Shown: positions 45,773-57,306 of the stretch, in pieces
Position numbering within the stretch: the first letter of the stretch is position 1
Layout: the number at the start of each line of letters is the position of its first letter
DNA from: Zygnema cylindricum
Taxonomy: Eukaryota > Streptophyta > Zygnematophyceae > Zygnematales > Zygnemataceae
Assembly: GCA_037447655.1 (NCBI GenBank)
Contig: JBBHKE010003261.1
Location: 112,060-176,059, forward strand
Direction of reading: 5' to 3'
DNA length: 64,000 nucleotides
Notes under the pieces: generated by a model
Databases searched by the model: none
What the model was told of the DNA's origin: nothing
The model's input: the letters and a program-made list of their open reading frames with translations, nothing else
Translations under genes and position numbers: made by a program

Positions 45773-47431
45773 ATGGCTGCGCAAGCAGCTTGCTGTGGAG
45801 CTCTGTTGAGACCAACGCCAACATCTGCCACACTATTTGATAGAGGAACAACTTTCACCAAAGTGAATCTTGGGGGAGATTCTCTGCAGTTGGCTTGTCT
45901 TAGGAAACAGCAGAGCACAGTCAACACATACTTGACAAAAAGAGGTCCTTGTTTCATATCCGCAACTGCTAACGGTGATGGATTTCAAGATCGAGCTCGG
46001 CAAACTGCAGACGCCTTAAAGCAGAAGTCTGCAGATCTTGCCAAGGCCTTCTCAGAGGGAGCAGCTGACTTTCTCGGTTCGGCGAAGGAACAGGCTTCCA
46101 GGTTCGAGAGGGATAATGATCTTACAGGAAAAGCTAAACAGTTCTTCGTAGTGGCAGGCGAGAAATATGAGGAAATAGGTTTTGAAATTAAGAGAAGTGG
46201 GGCCAGGTTTGATTCTCGGTACAAGGTGTCAGAGAAGGCAAGACAGTTCGCTGATTCTTTAGCTGATAAAGCTCAGACTGTGGATGAGAGGCTGGGCGTT
46301 AAGCAGAGACTAAGGGCTTTGGGTACTGACATGAGACTGAAGTTGCCAACCGTAAGAACTTGTTGCCGTGTCTTGTTTCAGACCCCCTTTATTGTTCTTG
46401 TGAATGTTTTAAGTCGGTTTTCTGTTCACATAGGTTGTTTTGTTTACTTTTTGTCCTATTCCAGTTACTGTTTATTGGCATGAAGCCAGTTGTGCTGCAT
46501 ATTGTCTACTCCACCTATGGTGTGTGATAATTTCGTTGTTGGCTAACATTTAACCGTATCCTGTGTTTTCTTGCTTTGCATTTCTTTTTCTGATATTCGA
46601 TGTTGCTTGGTTTGCTTTCTGGCAGTATCAACGCCGTTTTAGGATTTTCATGGCCACTCCAGGTGGCCAATTTCTTGGAGTAAGTCCTCTTCCCCAGCCA
46701 TTGCTTCTGGTTCACAAAAAATGTCTTTTACTTATCTTCACTCCAGCAGGGGGGGAAGTTCACTCGAGCTCTCGAGTTGCCATTTAGGATTAGGTTTTGA
46801 AACAGTGAGGCTATAGGACACTTCAATTTATCACCTAGATATGAGGCTGGTATTTTATCATTGCTCTTGTATTGGACCCTCTCCCTTGCAACATGTTACT
46901 CTGGAATACCCTGGAATTTAGCTTATGCCAGAATATTTGTGTAATCCTTTGCAGGTTTGCTTTTTAGCATGGCTTGCACTTTCAGGTTGGCTTTTCCGCA
47001 TTGTTATTTGGAGCATTTGGATCATTCCTCTCCTCCCTCTGATTCTTCGATTCTTTGTCCGGGAGACTTTTACCCAGGTAAGTGTGAAGCTTTTCATTTA
47101 CTGGATGCTCCTTACAGCAATCATCATGTCGGTTGACTGTGATTTTTGTCCAACTTTTCTTCGCTTCGAATAAGTACGTGAAACATCTTATGGGTTATAC
47201 ACGATAAACTACACCATACACCATTTTGCAGAATTCCAATGTTCTTGTTCTAATAAGTTTGTCGTAATCTCATGGTGGGCCTTGCAGGGGGCTTGCAAAT
47301 ATTGTGGACTACCATTCGCTGGTCCGAAAGCGTCAGTGATTGCTTGTGCTCGATGTCGACAAATTGTGTGGCAACCTGGTCAGACATTTAATAAGAATGA
47401 TCCGAACATAATTGACATAGAAGCAGAATAA
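45773..47431 (+). CDS. Predicted plastid membrane protein with C-terminal zinc ribbon
   Basis: Four exons join in frame with GT-AG introns: 45773-46351, 46626-46679, 46955-47077, 47288-47431; 299 residues. The first ~60 residues are rich in Ala, Thr, Ser and Leu with few acids, like a chloroplast transit peptide. Residues ~65-190 are charged and helical (repeated K-A-x-x-F/L patterns such as KQKSADLAKAFSEGAADFL). Exon 2 is the short linker YQRRFRIFMATPGGQFLG. Exon 3 is a membrane hairpin (VCFLAWLALSGWLFRIVIWS, then IWIIPLLPLILRFF). Exon 4 ends with a CKYC...CARC zinc-ribbon-like pair and IVWQPGQ. This layout is that of a conserved, uncharacterised plant chloroplast membrane family; I do not know an assigned function. 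Confidence 0.78.
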
Positions 47432-49684
47432 CTGGTAGTAGACCAGGACTCTGTTTGGTCGGCTTTTTTCACATATACTTGGGGTGTGATGTTTCAATTA
47501 TCAAATATCTGATTTGATAAGTTGTACAGTGTTAGAAAATGAATCATACGTCTGGTGTAGACTTTTGGTACTGGTTTGTTTTCTTTCGAATTTAGCGCAA
47601 AAATAGATATCTAATAAGTTACAGCTTTGGCTGCATTTGTGTAATTGTGATTTTTATTATAGGATTACTCAATATCGTGTGTATAATCTGCATATGTTCC
47701 CCATCAATGTAATTTTTTTGTCAGCTCTAAATTATTGGAATTTTATTCCTCTATATCTAGTGTATAATTTGTGCAAGATTTTTACCACTGAACTACAATT
47801 TCCACCTGGTCTTTAATTAAAAAAAAAAATCATTTTTAGTCATTGGACTTTTTGTGGCTGACAAAGTGCAAACTTTCTTTGTATTACTGATAAGGTGTGC
47901 ACTGTGTAAGATTTGCACTCGTTGTCAGCAACATAACTATCGGCAGTTGTATTTTGCTTGTAGTCTGAGTAGTCCCTCGCAAACGTTCATACCATCAATG
48001 ACATGAAATATTATGATAGTTCATCTTGGAAAAACCATGCTCATTTTTAGCACACGGGTGGATGTTAGAGCGGTCTCTTTCCATGCTCTAATCATTTTTC
48101 AAATGATCAATGAAATTTTCAATACAACTCAGAACTGTGTAGTACAACTAACGAATGAAAGAACAGGTCTGGCACAAAATTTAGAAGATGATGGCATTAT
48201 GTTGTGATGTGGATGTAAGGTTGTGTGACACTTTGTCACATCAACAGAGTCCTCGTTTTATAAATCCAACTAAGTACTAGCACCCTACAAATGACTAATA
48301 CCTTAAAAAATGCTTGTGGTTTCTCTATCGTTGAGGTCACTTAGCCATAAAAAATGTCAAACACTAGATGCTTAAACCTGAAAGCTCACATTGGAGCTCT
48401 CATTGACAAGTTCTGATCTGCTTTCAAATAATTTACTATGTGCATTGAATCCCACAGCAACAAAAAAAAAGTGCTAGAAAAGATTGTAAATACAGAATCT
48501 TGGGCTTGCAAATAGTCTTTTTGCAGTCAATCGGCATACTATGACCACACTCCAGCGAATATGGGAAAACAATCTGTTTACCTTATCTGGTCCTCCGGTT
48601 GGACAAACTAAGTTTTGCCGTATAACCCTGTTAAATTGGTACAATGTGAAAAAAGTACTTTCGATACTTTGTACTCTATAATTGTCATCCCTTGTGATTC
48701 AGAGACGAATACGTCTCAGAAGTCCTCAGAAATTTGTACTCAGTAATTCTCAAACTACATGCGCCTCAGAGTCGATTAATTCCCATAAGGAGTTACATGT
48801 CTCGTATTTTGTTTGTTCAATTGGAGGTGTAAACACCGTAATGTCTGCGCCTCCACTGGTGATGTCTGCACGGATTCAAGGCCAACTGATAAAACAATGG
48901 TAAAGTGTGGAGTATTTAGCTACGATAAATCAATTACCTAGAGATGTACAGCCAAGTAAAAATTGACACTATATCTTATCCAGCATGAATCAAGACATCT
49001 TCCCACTCGACTTGCACCTTTTCTCGCACAACAAAACCTCTACCTACATTGTCTGTACTTGAGCTGAGAAAATACATGCAGGCTTTGGACCAAGAAAAGC
49101 AGAGGCATGCACGCGATGTATAAAGAGGGATGTGCAAACAAAGTTGTAAAGAAGGTTGTCAGGAATAGAAGACCTCGCTTTTGAAAAATTCTGGGAATTT
49201 TTTCATTTAAACACAGCCAACCTACTTGACTTAAGTCCACGACTGAGTCATTGAATGAAAAGTTGAGGAAAACAGCTGCAGTCTGGGCTACTGAGGTACA
49301 CATTCACACGCGACTTTCGCCAGTACTGTTGCTGGAAAAATTTCTACGAGGTTTGAACAACCTCATTGTTGATAACGTGGTGGGAATGCCATTTTTCCAT
49401 GTTTTATGTTTCAAGTTTATGTTTCAAGTTCGCCATGGGTTCCGTTGCAGCTCAGCTTTTTAACATGCGATGGTTAGGAAATTTTCAGTGAGACATAGTG
49501 AGATCAGGATACAGCCCTTAGCCGAGTCGAGTGAAATGGTGTGCCAGACCAGGCTCGTGATATTCCCGTAGAGGCTGAGTTTGTATCTGCAAGAAACTCC
49601 CTCCAAAGCACCTTAATTAGAAATTAACCTTAGCACACACGTTTCTTAGAAAACAATGAACTAGATCACCATACAGCCTTGACT
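47432..49684. other. Intergenic DNA
   Basis: 2.2 kb of AT-rich sequence, including the 3' untranslated region of the plastid-protein gene at its start. I see no further gene, RNA or repeat. Confidence 0.5.
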
Positions 49685-50925
49685 TTAACTCCTCCGTGAT
49701 AGCAAGTGTAAACTGGTGTTATCCTCCCAAAGTTGAAACTTGGACATTTTATTGCCAGCCAACCAGATGCACAGCTCTTCTGCAGGATTTAACTGTTGCA
49801 TTATCAAGCATTTAAAGTCCAACACATTGACAAACCCAGTCCTCTAATAGACACCAAGCTATCAAACATTGACCAAAAACTAGAGCACTTCACATACACG
49901 GTATGTGGCATTTGATCCCGACTGAGACTTTCCAAACGCTGACGGCGATGTCGAAAGTGATTGGCTTGTTCCTCCAGTTTAACCAAATGATCCTCCAAAT
50001 GCGTTCATCGAATCAGTCAAGGTGGTCCTCATCGCAACTTTTCATAATAAACAAGTTTTTCAATAGTATTTGATCCAAGTTCGTTCTTTAAATGACACAA
50101 AAATAGGGAAAAAAGTCTTTACAATATCCTACGGAAAACAATTAAGTCAGCATAGAGTCAGTCTGATGAAAGGATATTTTGCCTCGTCCTCCATTTTGAC
50201 AATACTGTCTTGAACATGATATCGCTTCATCTCCAAAGCATGCAGTTCTTCTTTTTGGATTTCCCTCGATTCAGTTGCAGTGGCTAGGAGCTTTTTGGCC
50301 AAAACAGCTTTCTGAAGCTCTACAAGTCCATTCAGCAAAAAACATTACTCTAAATGCAAGACAACAAACCTCGTCACAAAAGAAAAGAAGCTTCAGGGAA
50401 AAACCAGTAAGCAGTTGCAATGTGGACATCTTCTTCCTGAAACAACAAAAGTACCTCTCAAAACTCAGCTGAACAAAGACGATTTCAACAGAGAACAAAA
50501 TACAGAACAATGTTAAGAATCTGATACGCCTTGTGTTTAACAGGATTATATTTCACCAACTTGATATTTGGTATCCACCTAATGATGACATTACAACTTC
50601 AAAAGTAAATTTTAAATGACATGAGACTGGTGCAATTCAACAACGATTGTAGTTTTTTACAAAAATAAAAGCCACGAACATAGCAGTGGACCAATAATGC
50701 TCTTCTTACAGCAATAGCAAGATCAGTCACAACACTTCGCACAGCTAAAGAACTGAGCAGTATACCTTGTAAACTTTGCTTTATGTATGCCTCGCGTTGG
50801 ATACAGTGGGCAGCAAGTTCATTGACCTTTTCCTGGGCTTTCACGGCTGCAGCAACGTCCCCTGTATCCTGAAAAACCTGTTTAAGATCCGCCAGGCCAT
50901 CGAGTGTATCCCTTAGCCTCACCAT
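49685..50925 (-). CDS. Small coiled-coil protein, unrecognised
   Basis: Four exons join in phase: 50925-50766, 50319-50183, 49992-49900, 49792-49685; 165 residues. The second intron would start with GC rather than GT (GACGAG then GCAAAA), a rare but accepted class; the others are GT-AG. The protein is mostly charged and helical (RLRDTLDGLADLKQVFQ, VAAAVKAQEKVNELA, KEELHALEMKRYHVQDSIV, KLEEQANHFRHRRQRLESL), ending with ELCIWLAGNKMSKFQLWED. The start at 50925 may be internal, because an acceptor-like AG lies just upstream; further 5' exons could have been displaced by the repeats at 50923-51060. No family recognised. That all four exons stay in frame to a stop is the main support. Confidence 0.5.
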
Positions 50926-51060
50926 GGCTGCCTGCTTGTTCTCTCAACGATAATCACAGAGGACGAGAAATGATAAAGGAAAGGCTATCGACATGGCTGC
51001 CTGTTAGTTCTCTCAACGATAATGAGAGAGGACGAGAAATGATGAAGGAAAGGTTAGTGA
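50923..51060 (+). repeat. 69 bp tandem duplication
   Basis: Two units starting CATGGCTGCCTG at 50923 and 50992, both with CTCTCAACGATAAT and GAGGACGAGAAATGAT. The first unit overlaps the start of the coiled-coil gene on the other strand, so the duplication lies at its 5' end. Confidence 0.85.
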
Positions 51061-51102
51061 TATATATTTTCAAAATTAATGTATTTAATAGCCCGAACCT
51101 CT

Positions 51103-51173
51103 TCTTCGGTAGTATAGTGGTAAGTATCCCCGCCTGTCACGCGGGAGACCCGGGTTCAATTCCCGGCCGGAGA
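51103..51173 (+). tRNA. tRNA-Asp (anticodon GTC)
   Basis: 71 nt cloverleaf: acceptor stem TCTTCGG/CCGGAGA with one T-G pair, D-arm TAGTATAGTGGT, anticodon stem CCGCCTGTCACGCGG with GTC at 51136-51138, and TΨC arm CCGGGTTCAATTCCCGG. The acceptor stem differs from the usual plant tRNA-Asp, but the internal pol III boxes are intact. Confidence 0.9.
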
Positions 51174-51223
51174 GAAAACTTTTAGCTTCACATTTTTATC
51201 GAAGCTCATCGATATCCGACTTT

Positions 51224-51343
51224 GCCGGTTGCATTCCTCAGATTTCGGTTAGTGTCCAATTTTCCATTACGTGTGAACATTTCGCATGCGTGAACACAGC
51301 TCACGCCGTCAACGTTTCGAACGCGTAAAAAGCCGCTGCATTA
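51224..51343 (+). repeat. Direct repeat, copy 1 (pairs with 52308-52422)
   Basis: Shares GCCGGTTGCA, TTCGGTTAGT, and a nearly identical ~90 bp block from TTCCATTACGTGTGAAC to AAAAGCCGCTGCATTAC with 52308-52422. Here the copy is cut at TTA by a MITE end (CACCGCGCATCG) at 51344 that is missing from copy 2. Confidence 0.8.
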
Positions 51344-51967
51344 CACCGCGCATCGTTATTAGTGTCAAAGTTTAAATAGTGTGTAAGTAAATATACCGTC
51401 ATTGACGCTAATTAAGAATTTGAAAATTTTTTAAAAAAAGGTTTATTCTAATTTCAGTGTTAACGCTACGCCGGACGGAATTTTTAGCGAACTGACACGG
51501 CGTAGGATGACATTCCGTGGGAAAAAAAACCGGGAAAATTCTCAAATAGCGTAGTTTACTCTATATTTTTCATTACTCTAATTAGGGCTATTTTCCAAGT
51601 ACCGTAAAAAATGAAAGTACGTTGTCTCTTAAATAGAGTGGTGTATGGTCAATGTCAGACAGTACATAAATGTACCTTTTTAAGTTAAAAAGTACAATAA
51701 ATTAGTTTTAGTAACCGTGGACGCATGAGAATGTGCGTTCTAAAAAGGGAAAAAGACCATGTCGTACAAAATCCCGTTCACACATATTCGTGTGACAGCC
51801 GCGTTTCAACCGTGTGAACGCCAAAGGGGTTGGTCCGTAGGTTTTGGTAATTTTTTTGGCAGTGTGGTATTTTTTTTTTTTTATCGTCCCATACTGCCTG
51901 GTTGGTCAATTTGAGGCTCTATTTAGTGTGGCCCTCAAAATTGAAGACGCTAATATGACAGATTGTC
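51344..51967. other. MITE remnant and AT-rich sequence
   Basis: Starts with a TA-type MITE end (CACCGCGCATCGTTATTAGTG) whose partner end is not found. It also contains GTACG-rich and AT-rich sequence of MITE type. No gene. Confidence 0.45.
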
Positions 51968-52285
51968 CTTTCGTAAGTTGTGTTATGGGATTTTCATGTG
52001 ATCTTTTTAAAATCGCCTACTTTGATCAGAGACCGTCCGATCGTCCGAATCTGACGGTTTAAATAAAAAGTCCCTCAAAACTCACAGAAATATTTGTTTT
52101 TGTCCGACTTTTTTTCAAAATTTAGACATGTCGTTTAATTCTCTATCGATCGATGTGCAACTCAACCCTGCCCCTATTTTATTTCATTTTGCGGCCAATA
52201 CAATATGGGTCTTAAGGGCATATTGTATGTTTTGCGTACAATAGGCATATTGTATGGGCGTACGGTCACCTACTTTTGAACAATG
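51968..52285 (-). mobile_element. Truncated inverted copy of the 22070-22525 element
   Basis: On the minus strand it starts CATTGTTCAAAAGTAGGTG and follows 22070 onward: the GTACGC...CAATATG block, GGCCGCAAAATGAAAT, GAGTTGCACATCGATCGATAG, CTGTGAGTTTTGAG, and TTATTTAAACCGTC. The far end is lost and no target duplication is visible. Confidence 0.78.
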
Positions 52286-52307
52286 ATTCTGATCATTATT
52301 CGATTTG

Positions 52308-52422
52308 GCCGGTTGCACCTCCTCAAGCTTCGGTTAGTTTCCATTACGTGTGAACATTTCGCATGCGTGAACACAGCTCAACGTCGTCAACGTTTCGAAC
52401 GCGTAAAAAGCCGCTGCATTAC
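52308..52422 (+). repeat. Direct repeat, copy 2 (pairs with 51224-51343)
   Basis: Same sequence as copy 1 with a few changes. After CATTAC it continues into TGGCCACC, giving the uninterrupted state of the site where copy 1 meets a MITE end. Confidence 0.8.
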
Positions 52423-52591
52423 TGGCCACCCCTAACCAAAAGCAGCCGTTCTTGAAACCCTACAGTTTTGAACTGCAGATCGCTGAGCTTCGCCTGGATT
52501 GACAACCAATCTGACTTCCACGTTTCCACTGGCGTCGCGTTCTGCAGGCGAAACTGCCGAAATGGATGTGTGACTAAATCCGTACCATGTA

Positions 52592-53118
52592 CACCGCCAA
52601 TCGCTATTAGCGTAGAAGCTTCTTTATCGTATATGAATAATTACCGTGGTCTACGCTAATTAAGAATTTGAAAATTTTGAAAAAAAATAGACATTCTAAT
52701 TGTTTAATAATTATAATTTGGGTCTTTGAAAAAAGTAAATGTCGGTCGCAAACATGCTTACACTAATATAGGTATTTGTACAGAATCTGACAAATCGTAC
52801 ACAAATCGTACGTTCACACAGTCGAAACGTGGTTGCTGGACGAATATATGCGAACGTGATATTTTACAACCCGATTTGATCCCCATTTTAGACCGCACAT
52901 TCTCATGCGTCCACGGTTAATAAACATAATGAATTGTACTTTTTCACTTAAAAGGTACGTTCTGTACGGTTTGACTCTGACCGTACACCACATTATTACT
53001 TGGAAAATTACCCTAAATGGCGTACAGGAAAAAATAGAATAAGCTACGCTATTGGAGAATAAAAAAAAAAAAAGCGGGACGGAATTAGCGTACACTACGC
53101 CAATAGCGATTGGCGGTG
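52592..53118. mobile_element. TA-flanked MITE (CACCGCCAATCG ends), 527 bp
   Basis: Ends CACCGCCAATCGCTATTAGCG and CGCCAATAGCGATTGGCGGTG, with TA at 52590-52591 and 53119-53120. AT-rich interior without coding. Confidence 0.82.
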
Positions 53119-53120
53119 TA

Positions 53121-54874
53121 CTGTAGCTGCTGGTGTCAAACTGCAGTTATGTGTGTCCAAATCGTTCTCGTGGCGTCAAGCTAGGGTAGTAGTCCATGGA
53201 AAATATCGACAACAAACAAACGATGTTAGTATGTTACTGCGGCCCGAATGCGCAAGAGTCTATGGACGAAACGACGCCCAATTTCGACGTCCTTCACGCC
53301 AATCTAAGCTGGACACGGAGACACCTCACGGAGGTATAGAATTAGTATTGCAACATTTGAAGGGGCCTTCCTATGCTGCTCATTTAACAGCCCGTTCTTT
53401 AAACATCGCGAAACCTTTGCAGTACATTGTCGTTTGGCGACTGTGTACAGATAATGTCGGTTGATAAAATACGATTTGATCGTACACATTTTTGTGGTTT
53501 TCTATGTCATCAATTATTCAATTTGTCTTGGACAGCCTGACGTCGTCAGGATCTTTGTGACGTCAAGTGATGTCCTTTCTGGTTGCACTTTTCTCTTCTG
53601 TGAACGTCATGTCACGTCTCTGATGACGCTACGCAATTCGTTTCCTGTTACGTGTTCGTTTCGTGTGTTATAAAGAAATTTGGTCGAGGGCAAGATTCTG
53701 CTGTACTAGAAGTGCACGTCAGATTCTGCAATCGTAATCCTGTTGTCGTTATTCGGATTTTTTTTCCGTGGACTTTAGATGTCTAGAAAAAAAAGCATCG
53801 ACATCCTTCCATTTACGGCATACTTTGGTCATACACAGGAAAACAGCAAATTGTTATGTTCCTTTACGTGGAAGTAAAGGTACTAACTACTAAGGGTATA
53901 GCCCCCATGTGGCCCCATGTTCGGGGTTTTTTCTGTCGTTTTCTTATATAACTTGGCGCCGTACTGCCTAAGTTGCATCCGTACGAAGAAAACGCAAATT
54001 TGTAAAGTACAATTTGCGTCATTCTCGAACTTCGGATGTCCAAAAAATTGTCGTCATGTGTTTTTTCGACCCACTATCACGTCATCTTCAAACTTATCAT
54101 AAAATACATCGGCAATGTGTTTTAAGCTAAGTAAAACCGTTTACACCAATAGAAAAGCATATTTCCAAGTGCGAAAAGTTTTCAAAAGTTTTTGACGACT
54201 GAAAAAAGTGCAGGGCTGTTCGTTTTTGTCCCCATGCACCTTGTACGGTTTTTTTTTGAAGGGGTCTCGATGGTGCACTGTCATTTCACGTGAGGGTGAA
54301 AAATCTGCGAAGTCGGGAGGCCGGACAGGAGAGATTTACGCAAAGGCATGTCGTACAGCCACGGTTGCAAGGCCGTACGTCTGCGATGTCACGCAATGAC
54401 ACGCGACATGCCAAATCGTTTCAAAAATTACGACGTGTCTTGCGATGCTTCAAAAAGTTTGGAAAAATACGGTGCGGCAAGACAGATTGTACACGTTGAC
54501 AGCCGTCACGGGCCTTGTCGACGTATACAATCGTCACAAAATTAAGTAACAATTTCGAGTAAACACATAGAGACACCCAAAATCCGGGTCCGCCGGATCC
54601 GCGCTAAATACAACGTAAGTTCGCTTAGTTACAATTACATGGGGCCGTACCGTAAGATGTCGGAAACATAAAATGTTCAAGTTCAAAGTTAGCAAGTGTC
54701 AACAGTGTGCATTCATCGCAAGTGCACAGCAAAATCTGCAAAATATTTTGTCACGTATTTATACTTTATTCTGTAAACTGGGCTATATCAGATAAATAAT
54801 AATATAGATGATAATGCAATATTGTGGATATATTGTACTTTTGAATTATATAAAGTTATTTCCTGATTCCATCT
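53121..54874. other. Intergenic DNA
   Basis: 1.75 kb with scattered GTACG motifs and ACGTCA/GACGTC-type motifs around 53535-53630. Open stretches up to about 100 codons (53153-53464) have no recognisable domain. No supported gene. Confidence 0.4.
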
Positions 54875-54945
54875 TCTTCGGTAGTATAGTGGCAAGTATC
54901 CCCGCCTGTCACGCGGGAGACCCGGGTTCAATTCCCGGCCGGAGA
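54875..54945 (+). tRNA. tRNA-Asp (anticodon GTC), second copy
   Basis: Identical to 51103-51173 except for C in place of T in the D-loop (GTGGCAAG against GTGGTAAG). Anticodon GTC at 54908-54910; acceptor stem TCTTCGG/CCGGAGA kept. Confidence 0.88.
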
Positions 54946-54953
54946 GTTTTCTT

Positions 54954-55137
54954 CCTCGATACATCACGGTCAGTTCTCCCAATACCAAGCAAAAACGTTT
55001 GTGTGCGAATGTATGATAAAGGGGTGGTATTGAATGTCGTGAGTTTTGTTCCTCGATACATTACGGTCAGTTCTCCCACTTCCAAGCAAAAAAGTTTGTG
55101 TGCGAATGTATGATAAAGGGGTGGTATTGAATGTCGT
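54954..55137 (+). repeat. 97 bp tandem duplication after the tRNA
   Basis: Two units start CCTCGATACAT at 54954 and 55051. Both contain ACGGTCAGTTCTCCCA, TTGTGTGCGAATGTATG and AAAGGGGTGGTATTGAATG. Confidence 0.88.
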
Positions 55138-57306
55138 GTGAGTTTGTTTGCTCTGGTTTTGCCTTGCTCGTTTTCATTTACTCAATGTGTTTACCATAGC
55201 TCGTATTAGTAAAAGTCTTTGGTTTTGGGGAAAGCATTGTCTCATATATTTAGTGTCTCAAAGTCAATCACTTTTGCAAAATTAAAGTTATTTATTTTGA
55301 ATAGTTTGTTTTGAGCAATAAAAGAGGAGTTAAAATATTATTTCAAACGACTCTATTTGCTTTGCTTAAAGCATTGTCTCCTTCTCAAGTCTTTCACACC
55401 TTGATCAATTTTGTTTCACTAACGCTATTATCTTTTTCCAATTTTGACTAAGTTTTTAAAAATCCATTTCGATTTCGTTCTTCTGCGTTTATTTCCACAT
55501 ACACCACGTTTTTCGTTTTTCTTGCTTTGATAAGTATGCAATGTAATAGCTAAATTAAATAAATACTAACATATATTGGTGTATTGAAGAATTGTGAAAC
55601 ACAGAAACACGGACGCAGCTCGCTAAACCGACATCAACATATCATAAATAACACACACACACACACGCACACATGCACACACGCAGGCACGCACGCACAC
55701 ACGCAGGCACGCACGCCCGACGAAGGTATTCTTACGCAACTGGTATCATATGGTTTGACAGAACGCCTCATTAATGATTTTTTTTTCTTTTGTAATTGAC
55801 CATCGCTGCTACTTCCCCAGGTCACCAGATTTTGGTAACTACTGGCTTTAACAAACATAGGTAGACAGGTACATAGGATATAAATACATTGAGGACCACA
55901 AATGGTTTTTGGAAGGTTACATAGTCAACGATTGACGTGGAAGCTACTCTGCCCATCTTTATTTACAACACTTATTAGGTTGTGACTTATTTTGGCTGAA
56001 AATCAGGAAAGTGTCAATAACACCATGAGCGAGGAGACTTAAATCCGCCATCTCACTCTCCACTAACTTATAACTATTGATATTGATTTTTCTTGATTAC
56101 CAATGATTCCTTGCCTTGACAGCTTTCCGACACTAACGTCGTTAACTTCATCAACAACTGTTGTTTATTTATTTATTATAAAATGGAGCAATCAGAAGCT
56201 AAACACCCGACCTTCCTGTCGCAATGTTCATATTGGTACTCAAGTGACCAGAAAATGTTTGACACCAATAGCAATGGGCAGTAGACATTCTGAAAGACCG
56301 CCAAGAACATGCATCTCCAAAACATGTTACGCACGACAAAAAGAAAGCATACCACCACAATTTATTGTTATCAGCGCTCGTGTATTTTCACCAATAAAGG
56401 CACAAGTGATTGCCGTTTGGAGACCACCACCAGCTAAGAACATCAGCTTTCCATCGCAACTTGCAGATTAGTAAGTGTGCACAGAAATTAGTTGATTTAA
56501 GTGGGCAGAAAAAAACATTACCGTCCATAACGATACATGTTGTCGTACATCCACACAACAAATATTGTTCGCTTCACCCATTTTAATGTTCAGAAATGAC
56601 AATACTAACGTTTTGGAAAACCAATGGAAACGTATAAGAAAGAGGATTTCCACACAGCGGTTGCACTTAATCAAAAACAAATCAACATTGTTCAAATTAA
56701 AAATCACAAAATCCACCATCGGAAGTGTTTAATACTTCAAACTGCCATAAAGGAGTGACAACTCTCTTAACCAATCACCGAACCAATAGGACTACTTTTA
56801 TTATCAAGACTCAAAACTAATTGTGTCGTTGCATTTTACATGAGTAGCCCATTTACTTCTAATTAGAATCCATAACACACAATATTTACCAGCAAGACGA
56901 GCCTTGCTAATCCAAAGTACAACACAATATGCCCAATTAAAGTGTGGAGACTACCCTGTTGCTAAACAACTAAAAAAATTGTTTTAAAAACCTGGGCAAC
57001 TATCTCCTGGCCAATCACCGCTTTCAGTTAGTTTCTTCTCAAATGCTTAGAGACGTATGTTTGACTAACTGCCAAAAAAGAAAAGAAGGAAACTATGGGA
57101 AATCTGAAAGACACTCGCGCCAACACAGATTTCTGTAAAACAGACTCGAGCCTTCCAAGAAGTACAAAATATCATTAGCGAAAACCGAAATTAATCACCA
57201 GTTATCTCAATCACCCTCGAGAAGAATCATCCTCGAGAAAACTGCAACTGTTTCGAACCATTCTTTTGTAAAGCGGAGTTCAATTGGTGTAAAGTGTCTC
57301 ATCTTT
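55138..57306. other. Intergenic DNA downstream of the tetraspanin gene
   Basis: Contains a CA/CG-rich microsatellite at 55648-55720. On the minus strand, 56577-56340 has two short coding-like stretches (IFVVWMYDNMYRYGR and CDGKLMFLAGGGLQTAIT) that could be joined by splicing, but I cannot extend them to a gene. The rest shows nothing. Confidence 0.4.

Noticed and set aside
53153-53464. 103-codon open frame
   Set aside because: No start context, domain or splice structure; it lies among MITE and GTACG-rich sequence.
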